Assembly: GCA_030544215.1 (NCBI GenBank) | Contig: JARZZO010000008.1 | Span: 32,093,614 to 32,157,613, forward strand | Direction of reading: 5' to 3' | Source of the DNA: Zantedeschia hybrid cultivar | Lineage: Eukaryota; Streptophyta; Magnoliopsida; Alismatales; Araceae | DNA length: 64,000 nucleotides | Shown: one piece after another, positions 11,755 through 24,587 of the stretch | Layout: every line of letters begins with the position of its first letter | Numbering within the stretch: the stretch's first letter is position 1 | Notes under the pieces: model-generated | Databases searched by the model: none | What the model saw: the letters and a program-made list of their open reading frames with translations, nothing else | What the model was told of the DNA's origin: nothing | Program-made: the position numbers and the translations under genes

Positions 11755-13542
11755 TCATGGGGTACTCATGCACTTCCCCCTTTTTATGGCATTTAACAGA
11801 TAAAGAGAAATAGTGGCAGTTTTCATAGGATCAGCCATTGGATGGTAAACCTGTAATACCGACAGAAAAGGTTGTCGGCCAGGTAAAGAAGCAGGTTTGA
11901 TATTCAAAGAATGAGCAGCAGCAAGGATCGGCATGCTCGTAACTTTAATGATTCGTCCTTTAAAGGGAAATTTGAGGCATTGGTGATTCGTGGAGGGAAT
12001 CGCCTCGAGAGTTTTTATGTAAGGACGACCCAAGATGGCATTGAAAGAAGGGTCGATTTCCAGAATGTGAAATTCGACCTCTGCATGACTTACAGGGCCT
12101 AGCTCTACTTTCAAATAAATCATTCCCAGAGGGGAACGGGTGGAGTTATCATATGCTGTCACAGAGATGGGGCTAGGCAGCCATTTTTCCTTGGGCACAC
12201 CGCACAGTTCTAGGGTCTTCGGAGGTAAAACATTGATCGAAGCCCCTGTGTCAACTAGGCATGCATCCACGGCCTTCTTGCAGATGTTGACCGTGATGCT
12301 CAGAGCCATGCTTCTGGCCGCCGGCGGTGCTAGTTCCGATGTATGAAATGTAATGGAGGGCTGATCCCCCTGAGGAACTAATAGTGCTGTAATCTTTTCC
12401 ACCGGCACGTCCTCGTTGACCATCACCTTATGCAAATATTCCATCAGAGCTTCTTGGTGACTTTTCGATCTTTTGATCAGTTCAAGCAAGGAGATTCGCG
12501 CCGGTGTTCGGTCCAGATGTTTCAACAAATCATACTGAGTGCCTGGTGCACTCTCTTCATTGTGTGCTTCCTCTGTCGGCTGTGACGGGCCATCTCTAAC
12601 TGTTGACTGAGGAAAAACTTTGTTGAAAATCCTTCCACTCCGGAGCGCATGTTCCTCAACCGTGGAAGGTCCGGGTGACACTTTGAGTACCGCAGGGTTA
12701 GGTGGTGTGGGTGATGGCGTGGGGTTAGGTGGTGATGGCGTGGTGCGGATTAAAGGTCTAGATGGTTGGATAGTGGTTGGTGTGGACGAAGTGGGGAATG
12801 GTACGCATAGTAGCGGTCTGGATGGTTGAATGGTGTCTGGGTAGGTGATAGTGGTAGCGGGCGAAGTAGGGAATGGTATGCGTAGTAGTGGTCTGGATGG
12901 TAAGAGGGGTGCGTAGTTGGTTTGCGGGGGGTTATTTAGTGGAGGCCTAGTGGCGTGGGGCGTAATGGGCTTGAGGAAAGCGGGTGGTGGTAATGAGTTA
13001 GTGGGTGCGGGTGAGTGATACGCGGGTGTTATTAGAAGGCTAATGGTAATGGGCTGTGGTCTGGGTATGTGGATGGTGCGGCGTGGTGGTTGTTCTGCGG
13101 TACTCGGAACATGACCCGTCGAATAAATAGAGGAAGAGTCCTCTACTCTCCACTGTTGCCCACGGTCAGCCTTAGACTGGCTGTTTGTCAGAATAGGGGC
13201 AACTTGGTTTTGGTTTTGATGCTCCGGGAGCGGGTTCTGCACTATGCCCATGTTTGGTGGTGGTGCTGCTTGTGCTGGTGGTCTTGCTTGCTGCTGCTGC
13301 TGCTGTGGTCTTCTTGCCTTCAGGGCTGATATGTATTTTTTCATTTCTTCCCAGTCTATGCCGCCCTGGTCGTTGAGATCATGAATGTAATCTCTAAATT
13401 GGAAGCAGGTGTCAATAGTATGCCCAGGTTGCCTATGGAAATAGCAATACCTAGACGTGTCGGCATTCTGAGGCCAAACTGCCTTTTCTCTTGGCAAGAC
13501 TAAGGCATTAGCTGCCATTAGGGCACTGAAAATGTCTGCCAA
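11755..13542 (-). pseudogene. Zinc-knuckle, Pro-rich linker and protease of gypsy B
   Basis: A 595-codon open stretch of the polyprotein. The knuckle-like motif YCYFHRQPGHTIDTC is near its N-terminus and a Pro/Thr-rich linker follows. The aspartic protease has LVDTGASINVLPP and AILGRPYIKTL, as expected for a retropepsin. The real upstream neighbour in frame is gag, separated only by short stop-containing Gln-rich sequence (13543-13797). Confidence 0.85.
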
Positions 13543-13797
13543 AGATTCTGGGAGGACTGGGTATTCTGGCCTCTTTGGGCCTGGAGGTCTTCTCTGCTGA
13601 TTGTAGTCAGCAGGAGGAGGGACATTATGATATGCCGGCGGTGCGCGCGGCTGATACTGCTGTTGTTGCTGGTACTGCTGTTGTTGTGGCTACTGGTACT
13701 GCAATTGCCGTTGCAGCGGCTGCTGTGGCTGTTGCTGTTGCTGGTTCGGCTGCTGGGGCCGCTGATATTGGGGATGCTGATATTGAGGGTTCGGCTG

Positions 13798-15300
13798 CTA
13801 CCTGTACCCCTGCTGGTTCGACTGCGGTGGCCTCTGGTACTGTTGTTGACTCCTCACGAACTGGGGCGAATTGTTGTTCATGCTGCTGACTTGCTCATGA
13901 GAGAGCGTGCCCTCAATAGTTGGACTTGTGCTGAGAGCATTTGACGCTGCAAGCTTCCGAGGTGGAGGCCTGCTAGGTCTGTGAGGATCAAAGACGCTAG
14001 AAAATGTAGCGTCCTTGAAGGCATTCTGACAGTACCGTGTTCTTTCATAGAGCTCTGCCATGCTGGTCAGATTGTTCAGGGAGAGGACTAGTTTGAACTG
14101 GGGTGTGGCATTGGAAATCAGCATCTTCACTTGCTCCGACTCGGACAAGTGATCTTTCACTTTCTCGGCCAAGCCCCGCCATCTGTCGGCAAAACTGACG
14201 AACTCTTCATCGGGTTTCATCTTCTTTGCTAGTAGGTCAGTGATGGACAGGGAGGGGGCAACTCTGTCCTGGTATCGTTGAATGAATTTTCGAGAAACGA
14301 TACCATAGTCCTCTACTTCGGAGGGTTCCAAGGAAAAGAACCATTCGAGGGCTGGTCCCTCTAAAGATCTCCTGAACAAAAAGACTAATGACCTCTTGTC
14401 GTTTTGCCAGAAGGATGATTCGTACATGAACTCCTTCAAGTGGGTGAAGGGGTTACCAGTGCCGTTGTACTTCCGGTACACTGGCATCTCGGAGGGCGAC
14501 AGGTGGAACACTGGCAGGCTCGGTAAATTGATCTCCGGTGCAGCTTTGACCCCCATCATCTTCTGGAGGTTGTTGAATTGTTCGTCCATGCGCTCCATCT
14601 TCGCCAGCAACGCTTGCGTTGTCAGATCAGCCTGGGGAGGAGGAGGAGGTGGAGGTACTTGATAGGCCTGTTGCCTAGAGTACGTCGGACAAGGAGGATA
14701 GTAAAGAGGAGGTCCGACAGAGCTTCCGCCATGCCCGAGAGCATTTTGGTAAGCGGGCATCAGCGGTCTAGCCGGTTGCCTAGAAGATGAAAGTTGCGGC
14801 CCAGCTGGCCGAGAAGTGATATGGAGGCCTTCCATGGCCTGATGAATGTAGGGAGGATGAAGAGGAGGTTGCTGAGGGATAGCAGGGGGAGCTGCAGGGT
14901 TCGGCTTGACAGGCTGCATGGGTGCCTTCCCCTTCAGAATGGACTGGATCGCCTCGAACTGCTGAGGGTCCAGACGGGAGGCAAGAACTCCCAAAGCATT
15001 GACAAGATCCGAAGGATCAGAGGACGAGGGATCATTTTGATTCATGTCTTCCTCGAGAATGGGATTGGGAATCGCATACTCATGCGGGGGAGGATCAGGA
15101 TATTGCTCATGAGGATGATAGAGTGGGGTCCGGACATTCCCATCTTGTCGAAACGGAACGGGGACAGAATTACGGGAGGCATCAGCATCTCTCCCGCTCT
15201 CATAATTGTAATCAGAATCACGAGGGGCATTAGCATCTCCCTCGTAGTTGACAATGGCATATGGAGCCATACTCAAGTCCCTGCCTGATCGGAGCAGCAT
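13798..15300 (-). pseudogene. gag of gypsy B
   Basis: About 500 codons from the family start MLLRSGRDLSM; an in-frame Met 10 codons upstream exists only in this copy. It contains the full Retrotrans_gag domain, reading through the site where copy A has a stop (…NATPQFKLVLSLNNLTSMAE). It ends in a Gln-rich tract at a TAG-type stop at about 13795-13797. It is the best preserved gag in the window. Confidence 0.86.
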
Positions 15301-16331
15301 GATGTTAGATTCTTTTTCAAGGATTGGCAAACAAGTTGTACAGAGATTTAAACAAACAAGTGGATGTTTAGCGTGATATTAAGATTCCTTGTTGAGTTAT
15401 TTGGATTTAATTAAACTACAAATTCGCTCAAGGGATGGGATCCTAGTTTCAGTTCAATATCCACCGTTATATTCTATGGCTTTCTCTCACAACATTTATG
15501 GAATCTAACCGGGACTACAACTGGTACAACTAGCCCGATGATCAAGGAGGAGTACCTTGATTTTGGGGACTTACGGAGGTCTTAACGCCAACTACTCTAA
15601 TCTGATCGAGGGACCGACCCAATCAGAGAGAGTTGATGACGCCAAGTAGAGTGTTCCTAAGAAAAGTAGGGTGTTAGCCTTAATGCGTATGACCTGTAGC
15701 CTGGATGGCCTCTAATGCTTAATACATAATGGATAATTAGCACACAGATCACAAAAATCTGAGAACTGAAGAAGAAATAAGAAACTGTCTAACTCGCGTC
15801 AACACTGGTCGACGCCCTTAAAACAGAACCTTAATTTTTCACAGAAGCTCGAATTGCATACAGCAGAGAAATAAGACTGAAAGGCGTATGGGATAGCCGA
15901 CGCAATTTGAAACGCGTCAGTATTCCTGGACGCTTTTCAAGTCGCAGAAGCAATTTTCCAGGAGGAATTTCTGGATTTATTCCTCCTCAAACAGAATAAA
16001 AACAATAAATAATCAGCTCATGTAAGATTTTTTTTAGTTTCAGGTTTTAACAGGATGAATTTATCAACTAAACAACTAAGATATTAGTCAATCACATAGC
16101 ATTTCATCACAAAAAACAACTTTTTAACTAACCAACGGGGAGGGCAAGATCTTTCCACAGGGGTGTGCACGTAGTGCACGTAGGGAATTAACTAAACTAA
16201 AAACACTCACCAATTGGTGAGGACGTGTTGAGAGACACAAGTGGTGCACCGTGGGTACCCGATTGATAACAGCAAGAACAAAAGAACTAAAAGATGGCGA
16301 GACCAAGTCCCACCGTGATCGCCAAAAAAGC
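15301..16331 (-). other. 5' leader and primer-binding site of gypsy B
   Basis: A non-coding leader homologous to that of A. It has dyads at 15796-15815, 15884-15903 and 15914-15933, an ATCAAGG hairpin near 15541-15562, and the tRNA-like primer-binding site at 16307-16324. I see no gene in it. Confidence 0.72.
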
Positions 16332-17667
16332 TGTGAGTGCTTAAAATGAGTGTGTGATTATCATGAAAAATCTATGTTGTTAAAGTGCAAAAATAAACCT
16401 ATTAAAAGGAAACTAAGTGAAGTGATTGCCAGAAACTTTTGACTTAAAAGTTTCAAAAGAAAGAGTTTGATCGCCTACCTATTTAAACGTGAGAGATGTT
16501 GAGCTCTTGGTTCCCCTCCTTCAGCCGGCTGAAGAAAGAGAGCCCTTCCTTTTCTTTGTTCTTGCTTTGATTGCTGTTAAGTTTGAGGATCGTCCAGAGT
16601 TCTTGTGATTTGTTTGTTGATTTCCTCCCCTTTGATTCTTTGCAAGAAAATAGAAAGAGAAATGAAGAAACAATGAAAATTTAAGCAAAAGTAGTATCCA
16701 TTCTAAACAGAGTTTTAAACATGCAACCAAACAGAAAACTCACTTGTTGGGATGGTCTTTGAAACCCCTTAATCAAATTGGTTTTGAAAATGATGCTAAT
16801 GTGGTGTGTGTTGCATGGAGTGATGTGATGAAGAATGTAGAATTAATGAAGATGTGAATATGAAAAGTGCAGAAATGAATTGAAAAACTTATGCCGGTTG
16901 GTAAAGAATAGAAAGTCTTGATCTTGATTGGATGAAGATTGGATGAAGAACGGACGCCGACTTCTGGAAACAGCAGCACTTCGGCGTTTAGACGTCGTTG
17001 CTTCGATCTTCAATTCGATGTCGCCTCAATCACTAACTAATCACCAACTCTGTTACCCATTAAAGATGCAGGGTATTTATAGACTTCTTCTGCGTCCGCG
17101 GATTTACATGAAAAAATTTGGGATTTATCTACCTTAACCAACAGATAAATACAGATTAACTCATCTTTATCTGTAATTATCTAAAACGCGTCAACAATTC
17201 GCGACGCCTTTCAGATTGATTATGATAAAGATAAACATCTGGTAAATCTTTATCTTTATCTGTATTAGCTAAAACGCGTCGTCTTATGCAGACGCCTTTT
17301 ACACTAATTAAGATAAGGATAAACATCCGGAAGAGAAGTAGAAATAGCTTAGGAAACCTAAAACGCGTCGTGCCTTACAGACGTCTTTTAACTAATTAAT
17401 CAATTGATTAAACTTCAAATTTAAACATTAAAATAAGAATAAACTTTAAATGGCATCCACACAGGGCGACGTCTTTTAGACTTCTTCATATTTTAAATGA
17501 AATTTAAGTTAAAATCAATTTAATTGATTAACTTAAATATGTCTGTTAAACCCGACACTCAAAAAGATCAATAAAAATTAATCAATGATTAAATATTAGA
17601 CCATTCTGAGGTATTATTATATAATATGAAATTTACTCAAAATGATGTCAAAATTAGCGTGTCTACA
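16332..17667 (-). repeat. 5' LTR of gypsy B (1336 bp)
   Basis: TG…CA termini as in A and C. The TATA box is at 17081-17074 (minus). Four dyads lie in U3: 17188-17207, 17276-17295, 17365-17384 and 17453-17472. The last has a single copy where LTR A has four. Confidence 0.9.
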
Positions 17668-19211
17668 TTCTCGGGTTTCTCCGGATCTCCTGCGCAGCGG
17701 AAATAAAAATAAAAGCGGAGATTCATTCCCGTTTCGAAAAATCTGAAATCGGATTATCGGATAATCGGTTCTTACCGTGTGCAGATTCGAATCCGCAACC
17801 GTTCGGTTCCGTCGGTGCGACACCGCAAGCCGTGCAAGCACCCAACCTCTAGCAGAGTCCACGCGATCCTCCTCGCGACGGATATCCTCACATTCCTCGT
17901 TCTTCGCAGCCCACGAAGTCTCTGCCGTTCGCCACAATGATCGCTGCAACACGCAGACGATTTCCCGTCGAACGGGAGTCGGAGAAGCGGCGGAGCAGAT
18001 CCAGGGATCCGGATATGTTTGGGACGCTAGAGAGAGAGAGAAACAGCAGTGGGGGCAGCTAGGGTTAGCAACTGTTTGGCCTGCTCAGCCCATTCGCTAC
18101 ATTTTATACTAACCGCGCGGTTTTTCATAAAACCCCCCCGGTTTGTATAAAACTCACTTATTTATCCATCGCCTTAAGAATCATTTGCGTGTGACCCTCT
18201 AAGCCCAATAACCAGTCCGGTTAATAGCCCAATAAGCCCAGTGACTCCTCACTGGCTTTATTAATCAATTTATAACTCTTTATTAATTAATTAATCAATC
18301 GAATTGATGTCGCACATCGAATTTGATTTGGCCTCCGATCACGTTAGGTGCCAAGTAACACCGCGTGAACCCGGAAAGTATCGGTGTTAAGCAACCCACT
18401 CTTAGAACCTTTCCGCCGATAGTTACCGTGTAGATATAATCCTTCATTCGTACAATGCTCTCGAGTCAACTTAGAGTATGGCATGCTGTCAAACCCTAAC
18501 CAGTCGACTCACTTGGATTGGATGCCGCTAATGAATATCGGAAAACTCCTTTCCCGATATTATCGTCTGCCCTAGCCAGGAACTTTCGCGCATCCTTCTT
18601 AGAGCATTCTCTCTCATCGTATCGAGAGCGAATGATTCCTTATTGACACTCAATTCTCTTCGACAGTATTCCGTTGAATCCAATCCTTAGTTGTTTAGAA
18701 TGCCATGGTTAGAGATTCATAAACCAAGGTCAAAGTACAGAAGTCCATCGACAAGGTGTCCTTGGTGTCTCAGGTCCGAGGACCATCCACGCAACTGCGA
18801 CAATAGAATCAAGCTGGTTGACAGTGAGGTATAGTACGATCCAGCGATTCAGTCAGATCAGTTCAGTGAACTCATTCTCCAATGAGCACCTACAAGTTCG
18901 CCTTAGCGCCTCCACATAAGTGACTTATGAGATCAGTCACCCTCATCGCATGAGCAGGAGTAATATGTACTAGTCTAACCGGATATCCGATGTTCTTCTC
19001 GGATATCCTCCGACTAGGAACGATTAAGAATATGTGTGTTTAAGTGATCAATCTCACTAGTATAATCTGATCACTATCGCACATATTCACGGACTTCATT
19101 ATGAGACGATAATAAATACGATTTACACACAATGAATATTATGCCATTATATTAATAAATATAAACGAGATTATAAAGTCATATTGGCTTGTAGGCCACC
19201 TAAGACTAACA
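17668..19211 (-). repeat. Copia-type LTR E, split by gypsy B
   Basis: This sequence aligns with the copia LTRs at 57704 and 63020 over most of its length: a cgcagcggaa start region, a gattcgaatccg block, a gtgtgaccctcta block, and a terminal ggccacctaagactaaca. The first ~15 bp are missing because gypsy B sits there. The right flank (19212 on) is neither a polypurine tract nor pol. It is therefore the outer side of a minus-strand 5' LTR, or of a solo LTR whose remainder is left of the window. Confidence 0.78.
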
Positions 19212-20469
19212 TAAAGAGTTCGAAGAGATCTATAACTTTGTAGAATATCATTTTTCTTGATTTATTCGTTTATTGGATCAAAAAACTGAATGTTCAGTTC
19301 AAGAAGAAAGAGTTGCGGGAGGGGAATCTGATTTGAAGTCGGATTGTCTCTAATTCGTGGAAAGGTAGATTAATTCGATCCAAAAGTGATTTGTAAAGAT
19401 TTTTTTGAGTTAGAAGTTAGGTATTAATTCTATAAATATTAGATTGGGGGAGTGGTTAATCTTAACCGTCGTTCTACATTGAAAAAGGTAAGTGTTTTAT
19501 TCATGTTCTTAAAGAAAGAGAAGAAGATAAAGGTTGTTCTTGAGGATAACTTATACTTTTGTGATTCTTTTGCCTTCTAAGAACATTAGAGATCGATAAG
19601 GAAGGCTAAGAAGCAGTACTTTGTAGGGAAAGTCGAGATCTCTTGGCAGATTTCGGATTTAGGGTTCTAATGTAAGAAGTAGGTGATGATTCCCCAAAAT
19701 ATAGATTAATTTGTATTAATATTAAAAATTAATATTTTGATTTCAGAAATAGTTAAAACAAAAGTTAGGAATCATGATCTTATGTTTATGAATCGAAACA
19801 TAAATTAGGTATGTAAATTTTTCATGAAAATTTGAGTTTTGTACGTTATGTCTGGAAAACTTTGTGAACGGTAATATCTCTGGCCATCTACAGAATTGAA
19901 CGGCAGAATTGTTGGCCATCTAGTTTACTGTACAATAGCATTACTAGCCATTTAGTATTCTGAACAGCAGCATTACTGGCCATCCAGTATTCTGAACAAC
20001 CAGATTGCTGGCCGTCCATTCTGAATTTTCTGCAACTAGTAATTTCAATCTGCATGACTTTCAAATGTTCATAACATAGTTATTTGGAACCCAAATGATT
20101 TTAAATTTGAAAATATGTATGTTCTTATGAAATATATTTAACTGCAAAGTTTTATAATTTTATAATTTTATTCCTTATTTTTATTAAATTTGATTCAATT
20201 TAAACTCATTATTTGAATTTTAAAAATATTCATTTGATCTCCGAAATTAGCAAAAAATTTCAACTACTTTATTTACAGCTTTAATATCATGTTTTACTAC
20301 TTTGGTAAATTTTAAAATATGTTTACTAATATTCATCATATTTAATGAATTTTTAGCCCTGAAAAATAGATTTGACAAGTGAAAATTATATTTTATTTTT
20401 AAAAAATTTTGAAAATTTTTTCAGAAACGTTTTTCATATATTTATAATTTTGTAGAATCAATTTTGCAT
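19212..20469. other. AT-rich non-coding DNA with a 32-bp tandem repeat
   Basis: I found no coding sequence. Five repeat units keyed on GGCCATC start at 19882, 19914, 19946, 19978 and 20010, a strict 32-bp period ending near 20041. A TATA-like ctataaata lies at about 19431. The remainder is AT-rich, with no recognised element. Confidence 0.6.
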
Positions 20470-21287
20470 GAAGAGTCACCCGATGCATCATTTTCTACAC
20501 CACAATCCACATTTCCTACTGTAATTTCCTAAATACATTTTTATAGTGTTCATGGTCAACCAATGGCATATGTTCTAAGTTCTCACCAAATTCAACAGGA
20601 GGACGATTGCACAATAGATGAGAACACATCCACTGGCACACCTTATTATCCATATCAACAGTATTGGGGTTATTAAGATAATTAAATTTATTTTGCGCAT
20701 TATAAAATTAAGTATATGTTACATTCTCATATTGTCATTTTTTTTGAAATAATGATTATTATATATCATCTAATTTTCAGATGCCACGTGATCGGCATCC
20801 ACTCGACTTGGGATCATGGATATACGGTATTGGGTGATCGGAAGATCATTGCATGTATTGTTCACATTTAATTACTGGCATACGTCGATTTTCAGAGCAT
20901 CTTGCTGGCATTGGGAGGGATTGCATTCCATGTCCGTCAGTTCCTCAAGCGACATGTGTTCAGTTTCAGACTTTCTTACATGTGAGCCATGAGATTCTAC
21001 TATTTACCAGTGGTCCAAGCAATGTAGCATCTTCCTCTACGGCTTCAATACCACCACTACCATAGGCGAGAGTAGAGTTATTGAATGCAATCAAAGCATT
21101 CTTCACAGAGTTTCATATATCACCGACTGTTGAACATGCACCCTCTTATATGGAGATGATTAGATGCATACAGAGACATCCAAATATCCCCCCACCTACA
21201 AGTATAGAGTTACAGTTTGCATCTACATGCTACCATTCACAGGATGATGAGTCTATGTTTTCTTCAGACTTTGATGAGGATAACTGA
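20470..21287 (+). pseudogene. BED zinc-finger/hAT-transposase-like fragment
   Basis: The main piece, 20781-21287, is one 168-codon frame with stops at 20835-20837 (TGA) and 21063-21065 (TAG). Residues 24-50 resemble the plant BED-finger module of hAT-derived proteins: C-x2-C (CMYCSHLITG), then FSEHLAGIGRDCIPC with its His and Cys. Residues 100-140 (AFFTEFHISPTVEHAPSY, then PPPTSIEL) resemble the start of the DUF659 region, followed by an acidic tail. An upstream open stretch 20470-20672 may be an earlier exon, joined through an intron ending in ttttcag at 20780. It is far shorter than a transposase, so it is a remnant or truncated derivative. Confidence 0.55.
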
Positions 21288-21416
21288 CTAATATTTTTTT
21301 TAGATTTTGATAATTTGATGATGAGACTTGATTGTGTGACTTTCTGTTTTACATTATATGTGTTGTATTTGTAGATTTCTGCAAGGACAATATTTAGTTA
21401 TGTATGGAATAGATGT

Positions 21417-21802
21417 ATGAACTTTCTCGTGATCATATTTGATGATATGTATGTTGTTTCCAGTATGTGTGGATACTCTTATTGTTATTTAAATTATATG
21501 TCAGAATGTGATTTTAATCATTATTGGAGTTCAATGCCAAAGAAGAAAAACCTAATATATACATTCATGTAGATGCACAGTACAGTATGTGTGACATTTT
21601 CATCATGAAATGAATTTCCTCGTGATCATATTTGGTGATATGTATGTTGTTTGCAGTATGTGTAGATACTCTCATTGTTCTTTAAATTATATGTCAGAAT
21701 GTAATTTTAATTAATACATGAGTTCAATGTCAAAGAAAAAATGCCTAACATGTACATGTATGTGGATGTATAATACAATTTGTATGACATTTTCATAATC
21801 AA
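21417..21802. repeat. Two-copy tandem duplication, 193-bp unit
   Basis: Copy 1 starts at 21417 (atgaactttctcgtgatc) and copy 2 at 21610 (atgaatttcctcgtgatc). They match along their length with scattered substitutions. It is AT-rich and non-coding, and follows the hAT-like fragment. Confidence 0.8.
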
Positions 21803-22294
21803 ATCAACTAATGGCAAGTGAGTAATAATTCTTTTTATTAAATTATTAAAGTTCTTCTATAGGTGACAACATATATCTTATTAGTTATTACACGACACAT
21901 GCTTCGTCATGACAAGACATAGCTCCTCTTAGGGTTGATATATGCGACAATATAATTTTAAATTTAAGGTATAATTATTGGACTTATTGTGTAAGATCTA
22001 TAAGTGACATCATGTATTTTAAGGTGTAATTATTTCAATTCTTAAGTTTTAATCTTTTTAAGATAAAATCATTGAATTCTACTATGCATTTCCTATTAGG
22101 GAACTTGAAAAATTATTGTAATATGCAAAAAATAGTCTCACAAATCAAAAAGTATTGAAATCCATGCAAAAAATTGAAGAAACTCTCATTTACATGCATC
22201 TCGGTCGAGTCTATTCGAGCCAACCCGACTCGAACCGACTCGTATTGGACCAGAACATACCCGAGTTGGTCCAACTCGTGGAGCTAGCGAACCC
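21803..22294. other. AT-rich spacer and copia break region
   Basis: No gene is visible. Near its right end there is a run of CGAGTC-type repeats and a perfect 17-bp palindrome CGAGTTGG-T-CCAACTCG (22262-22278). Homology to the copia gag stops just right of this point. Confidence 0.5.
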
Positions 22295-22497
22295 TGGTCT
22301 TCTTTCCACTCTTTATAGGCTATCATATCCTGTTCCGCGACATTCAATGTCGGTTTAGGCGGTACATAATCCTTCAAAACACAGGCAATTTACTTAGACC
22401 TGAAGACAATCTTCAGGTTCCAAAGTCAATTAGAGTAGTTCGGGCCTGCCAGTTTAATGACATCTAGTATGCCACAGAGGGGGTTATGTGATGACAT
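22295..22497 (-). pseudogene. gag N-terminal stub of copia D
   Basis: The start MSSHNPLCGILD parallels MSHHNPLRGILD of copia 2 at 60698. The spacing of later matches is also kept (NLKIVFRS; DMIAYKEWKED). Two in-frame stops are present (TGA after NYSN, TAA after FRSK), both readable as single-base changes from Trp/Gln-type codons. In intact relatives this N-terminal segment opens the UBN2-type gag domain. Confidence 0.75.
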
Positions 22498-24587
22498 TCT
22501 CGCCTACAAGAGAAAAGAAATTACAATTAGCAGAGATTCAATTATTAACTTTATAAACTAGATATAGTCTTTAATCTAGTTTAACTGCCACTAATTTTCA
22601 TCAGACTGTATAACTCTCATATATCAAAACGAGAGACGACAATGGTCTCTAGTTGAGATCAAAATCTCACTGACTCATAATATGGTCATATAGAGAAGAC
22701 AACAAACCATATTATAATCAGAGAGCAACCAACATTTCGACAGTTGCTACTCCTTGCAATATCTTATCATTATTCGACCTCCAAAATATCAATGACCTTG
22801 TGGACAACACAACACGCTGTCAATTTCCGGTTTAGGCATTACCCTCGTTACTAAACGGGCATATATTAGCATGTTGGCCTTGTGGACAACACAATAAAGT
22901 CATATAGTGCATCTACCCTATTCTTAGGCATCATCATGTCATAGTTTTAATTTATCATCAAATATTACAGGTCTTGTGAATAACATAACAAACCTGTTTC
23001 AATCTGAATCGAGTCTTCAAACTATAAGGATGAAAGGCCACACAGTAAGTTCTCAACTACTACACTACGGCTTAAAATTTTATTAACGAGAGATTTTAAT
23101 TATTCTTTTATCTTGGTCTTATCCTAAGTGATAGTAAATAATTATATTGCATATAATTAGATATTTACTATACTTAGGTAGCAATTTCGTTCAAAATCAA
23201 AATAAAGTATGCATCACCATACATATTCATTGGAGCGGTCATAGATAGCACAAAGATTTGACTAGACCTATACAATCAATAACACACATTCTAACATAAC
23301 AATTAGATTAAAATAACTCTGCAATCATGGGCTGAAGATCTCATCGTCCGGCCAACAAGGTTGCATTTGTGGATCTCTCGCGCTGCTCTTCTAGCCATCA
23401 CAGTCAATTACAACAACTTGATTCAAAATAAAATGTACATTTGTAATAAAGAATGCCTTATAGTGGGATACATTTAAGGAGGAAGATGGAAGTACATTGG
23501 AGTATGAGAGAGAGAATGAGGCATGAACACCACAATAATTTACAATAAATTTAAAATCACGTATATGTACTATATACACAACAATTATATCATCACATGA
23601 CATAAAAGATGCATATCCATGACCACAGGTAAGTTTTAAACATCCACGCATTATAAAGTGCATTACAAGTGGGTAGGAATTTTGAAAATATTATAATTTT
23701 GATTTTTAACAAAATCGAGCTCCAATCAAATTGAGAATTTGAATTTTTTTGAAAAACCATTTTCTAGTATGTTTTTAATTCTAAGTTATAAAGCAGTAAT
23801 AACACAACTCGTGTGCATACATATCCGAACTTGAATTCTAGAATTATTCCATGCCTTAAATTAGAACACTTCTATCATTATCCAACTTTTAGATAATTTA
23901 GACAACACTTGTCAAAGGATTTAGCCAGCCTAGTTGAGCCCTGGGCCGAACCGGACCCAGGTGCTAGCCTGGGCCCAAGCGGACCATGGCCCGAGCTAGG
24001 CCTGGCTAGACTAAGTTGAGGCGGCTCGGCCGGCTCCCTCCACTGTGGCTAGTGCACCATGCGTAGGGGAGTCCCCCTTGCAAACGGCACCCTAGTAGGG
24101 GGCGGTGGCGTGCCCCGCTGGGGTCTTCCCTGACGGTACCGATGTGCAGGAACGGTGTCGCCGGTGTCATTGGGGTGGCCCTAGGCCACCACCGGCCTTA
24201 GGCCACCACCGGCCCTACCGGTACTACCGAGGCCACTACTGGTGCCCTCTTCCTCTCCATTACATGGGGAGGGAGAGGGGGGAGGTGCTTGCGGTGCTGG
24301 TGCCCCTTGCTACCCTACTCGGGGCTGGGTAGGAAACCGACACTTGCCGACACTGCCATCGGTGACCACAAGGTTCTGACAACACCCCATACATCTTTCC
24401 CTCATTCTTTCTTGGCTGTGAAGAATGTCATGAACCCGGAATGATTCTGGGTTCGTTCTTCGCAAATACAAAATAGATACAAATTCATCTAATGAATGTA
24501 TAGATAACGTAAAGATAGAATTGTTGGCATGGAATCACATCTAGAATTCTAATCAGTAAAAATGAAATGAACGCCATCTAATACCAC
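22498..24587 (-). other. Leader of copia D with hairpins and a GC-rich block
   Basis: A long non-coding leader homologous in order to the leader of copia 2 (60699-63019). It contains hairpins around a CTTGTGGACAACACAA-like loop. The best are ATAATATGGT/ACCATATTAT (22677-22715) and ACAGGT/ACCTGT (22967-22997). A GC-rich, Pro-codon-like block lies at 23925-24340. The primer-binding site next to the LTR (about 24576-24586) is degenerate. Open frames in the GC-rich block look like compositional accidents. Confidence 0.65.

Larger units (their letters stand above)
8850..17667 (-). mobile_element. Ty3/gypsy LTR retrotransposon B (5' part, interrupted by A)
   Basis: This is a minus-strand copy of the same family as A. 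The 5' LTR is 16332-17667, the primer-binding site 16307-16324, and the leader, gag, protease, G-patch, RT and RNase H follow. The polyprotein stops abruptly at 8850 inside RNase H because element A is inserted there, and the 3' half should resume left of the window. On the right its LTR abuts copia LTR sequence about 15 bp from that LTR's expected start, so B is itself inserted in a copia LTR (right target duplication ttctc, 17668-17672). Confidence 0.88.

Noticed and set aside
24105..24332. Pro/Gly-rich ORF in copia D leader; similar ORFs at 62247-62679
   Set aside because: Open frames on both strands of a GC-rich block, no shared protein sequence between the two leaders.
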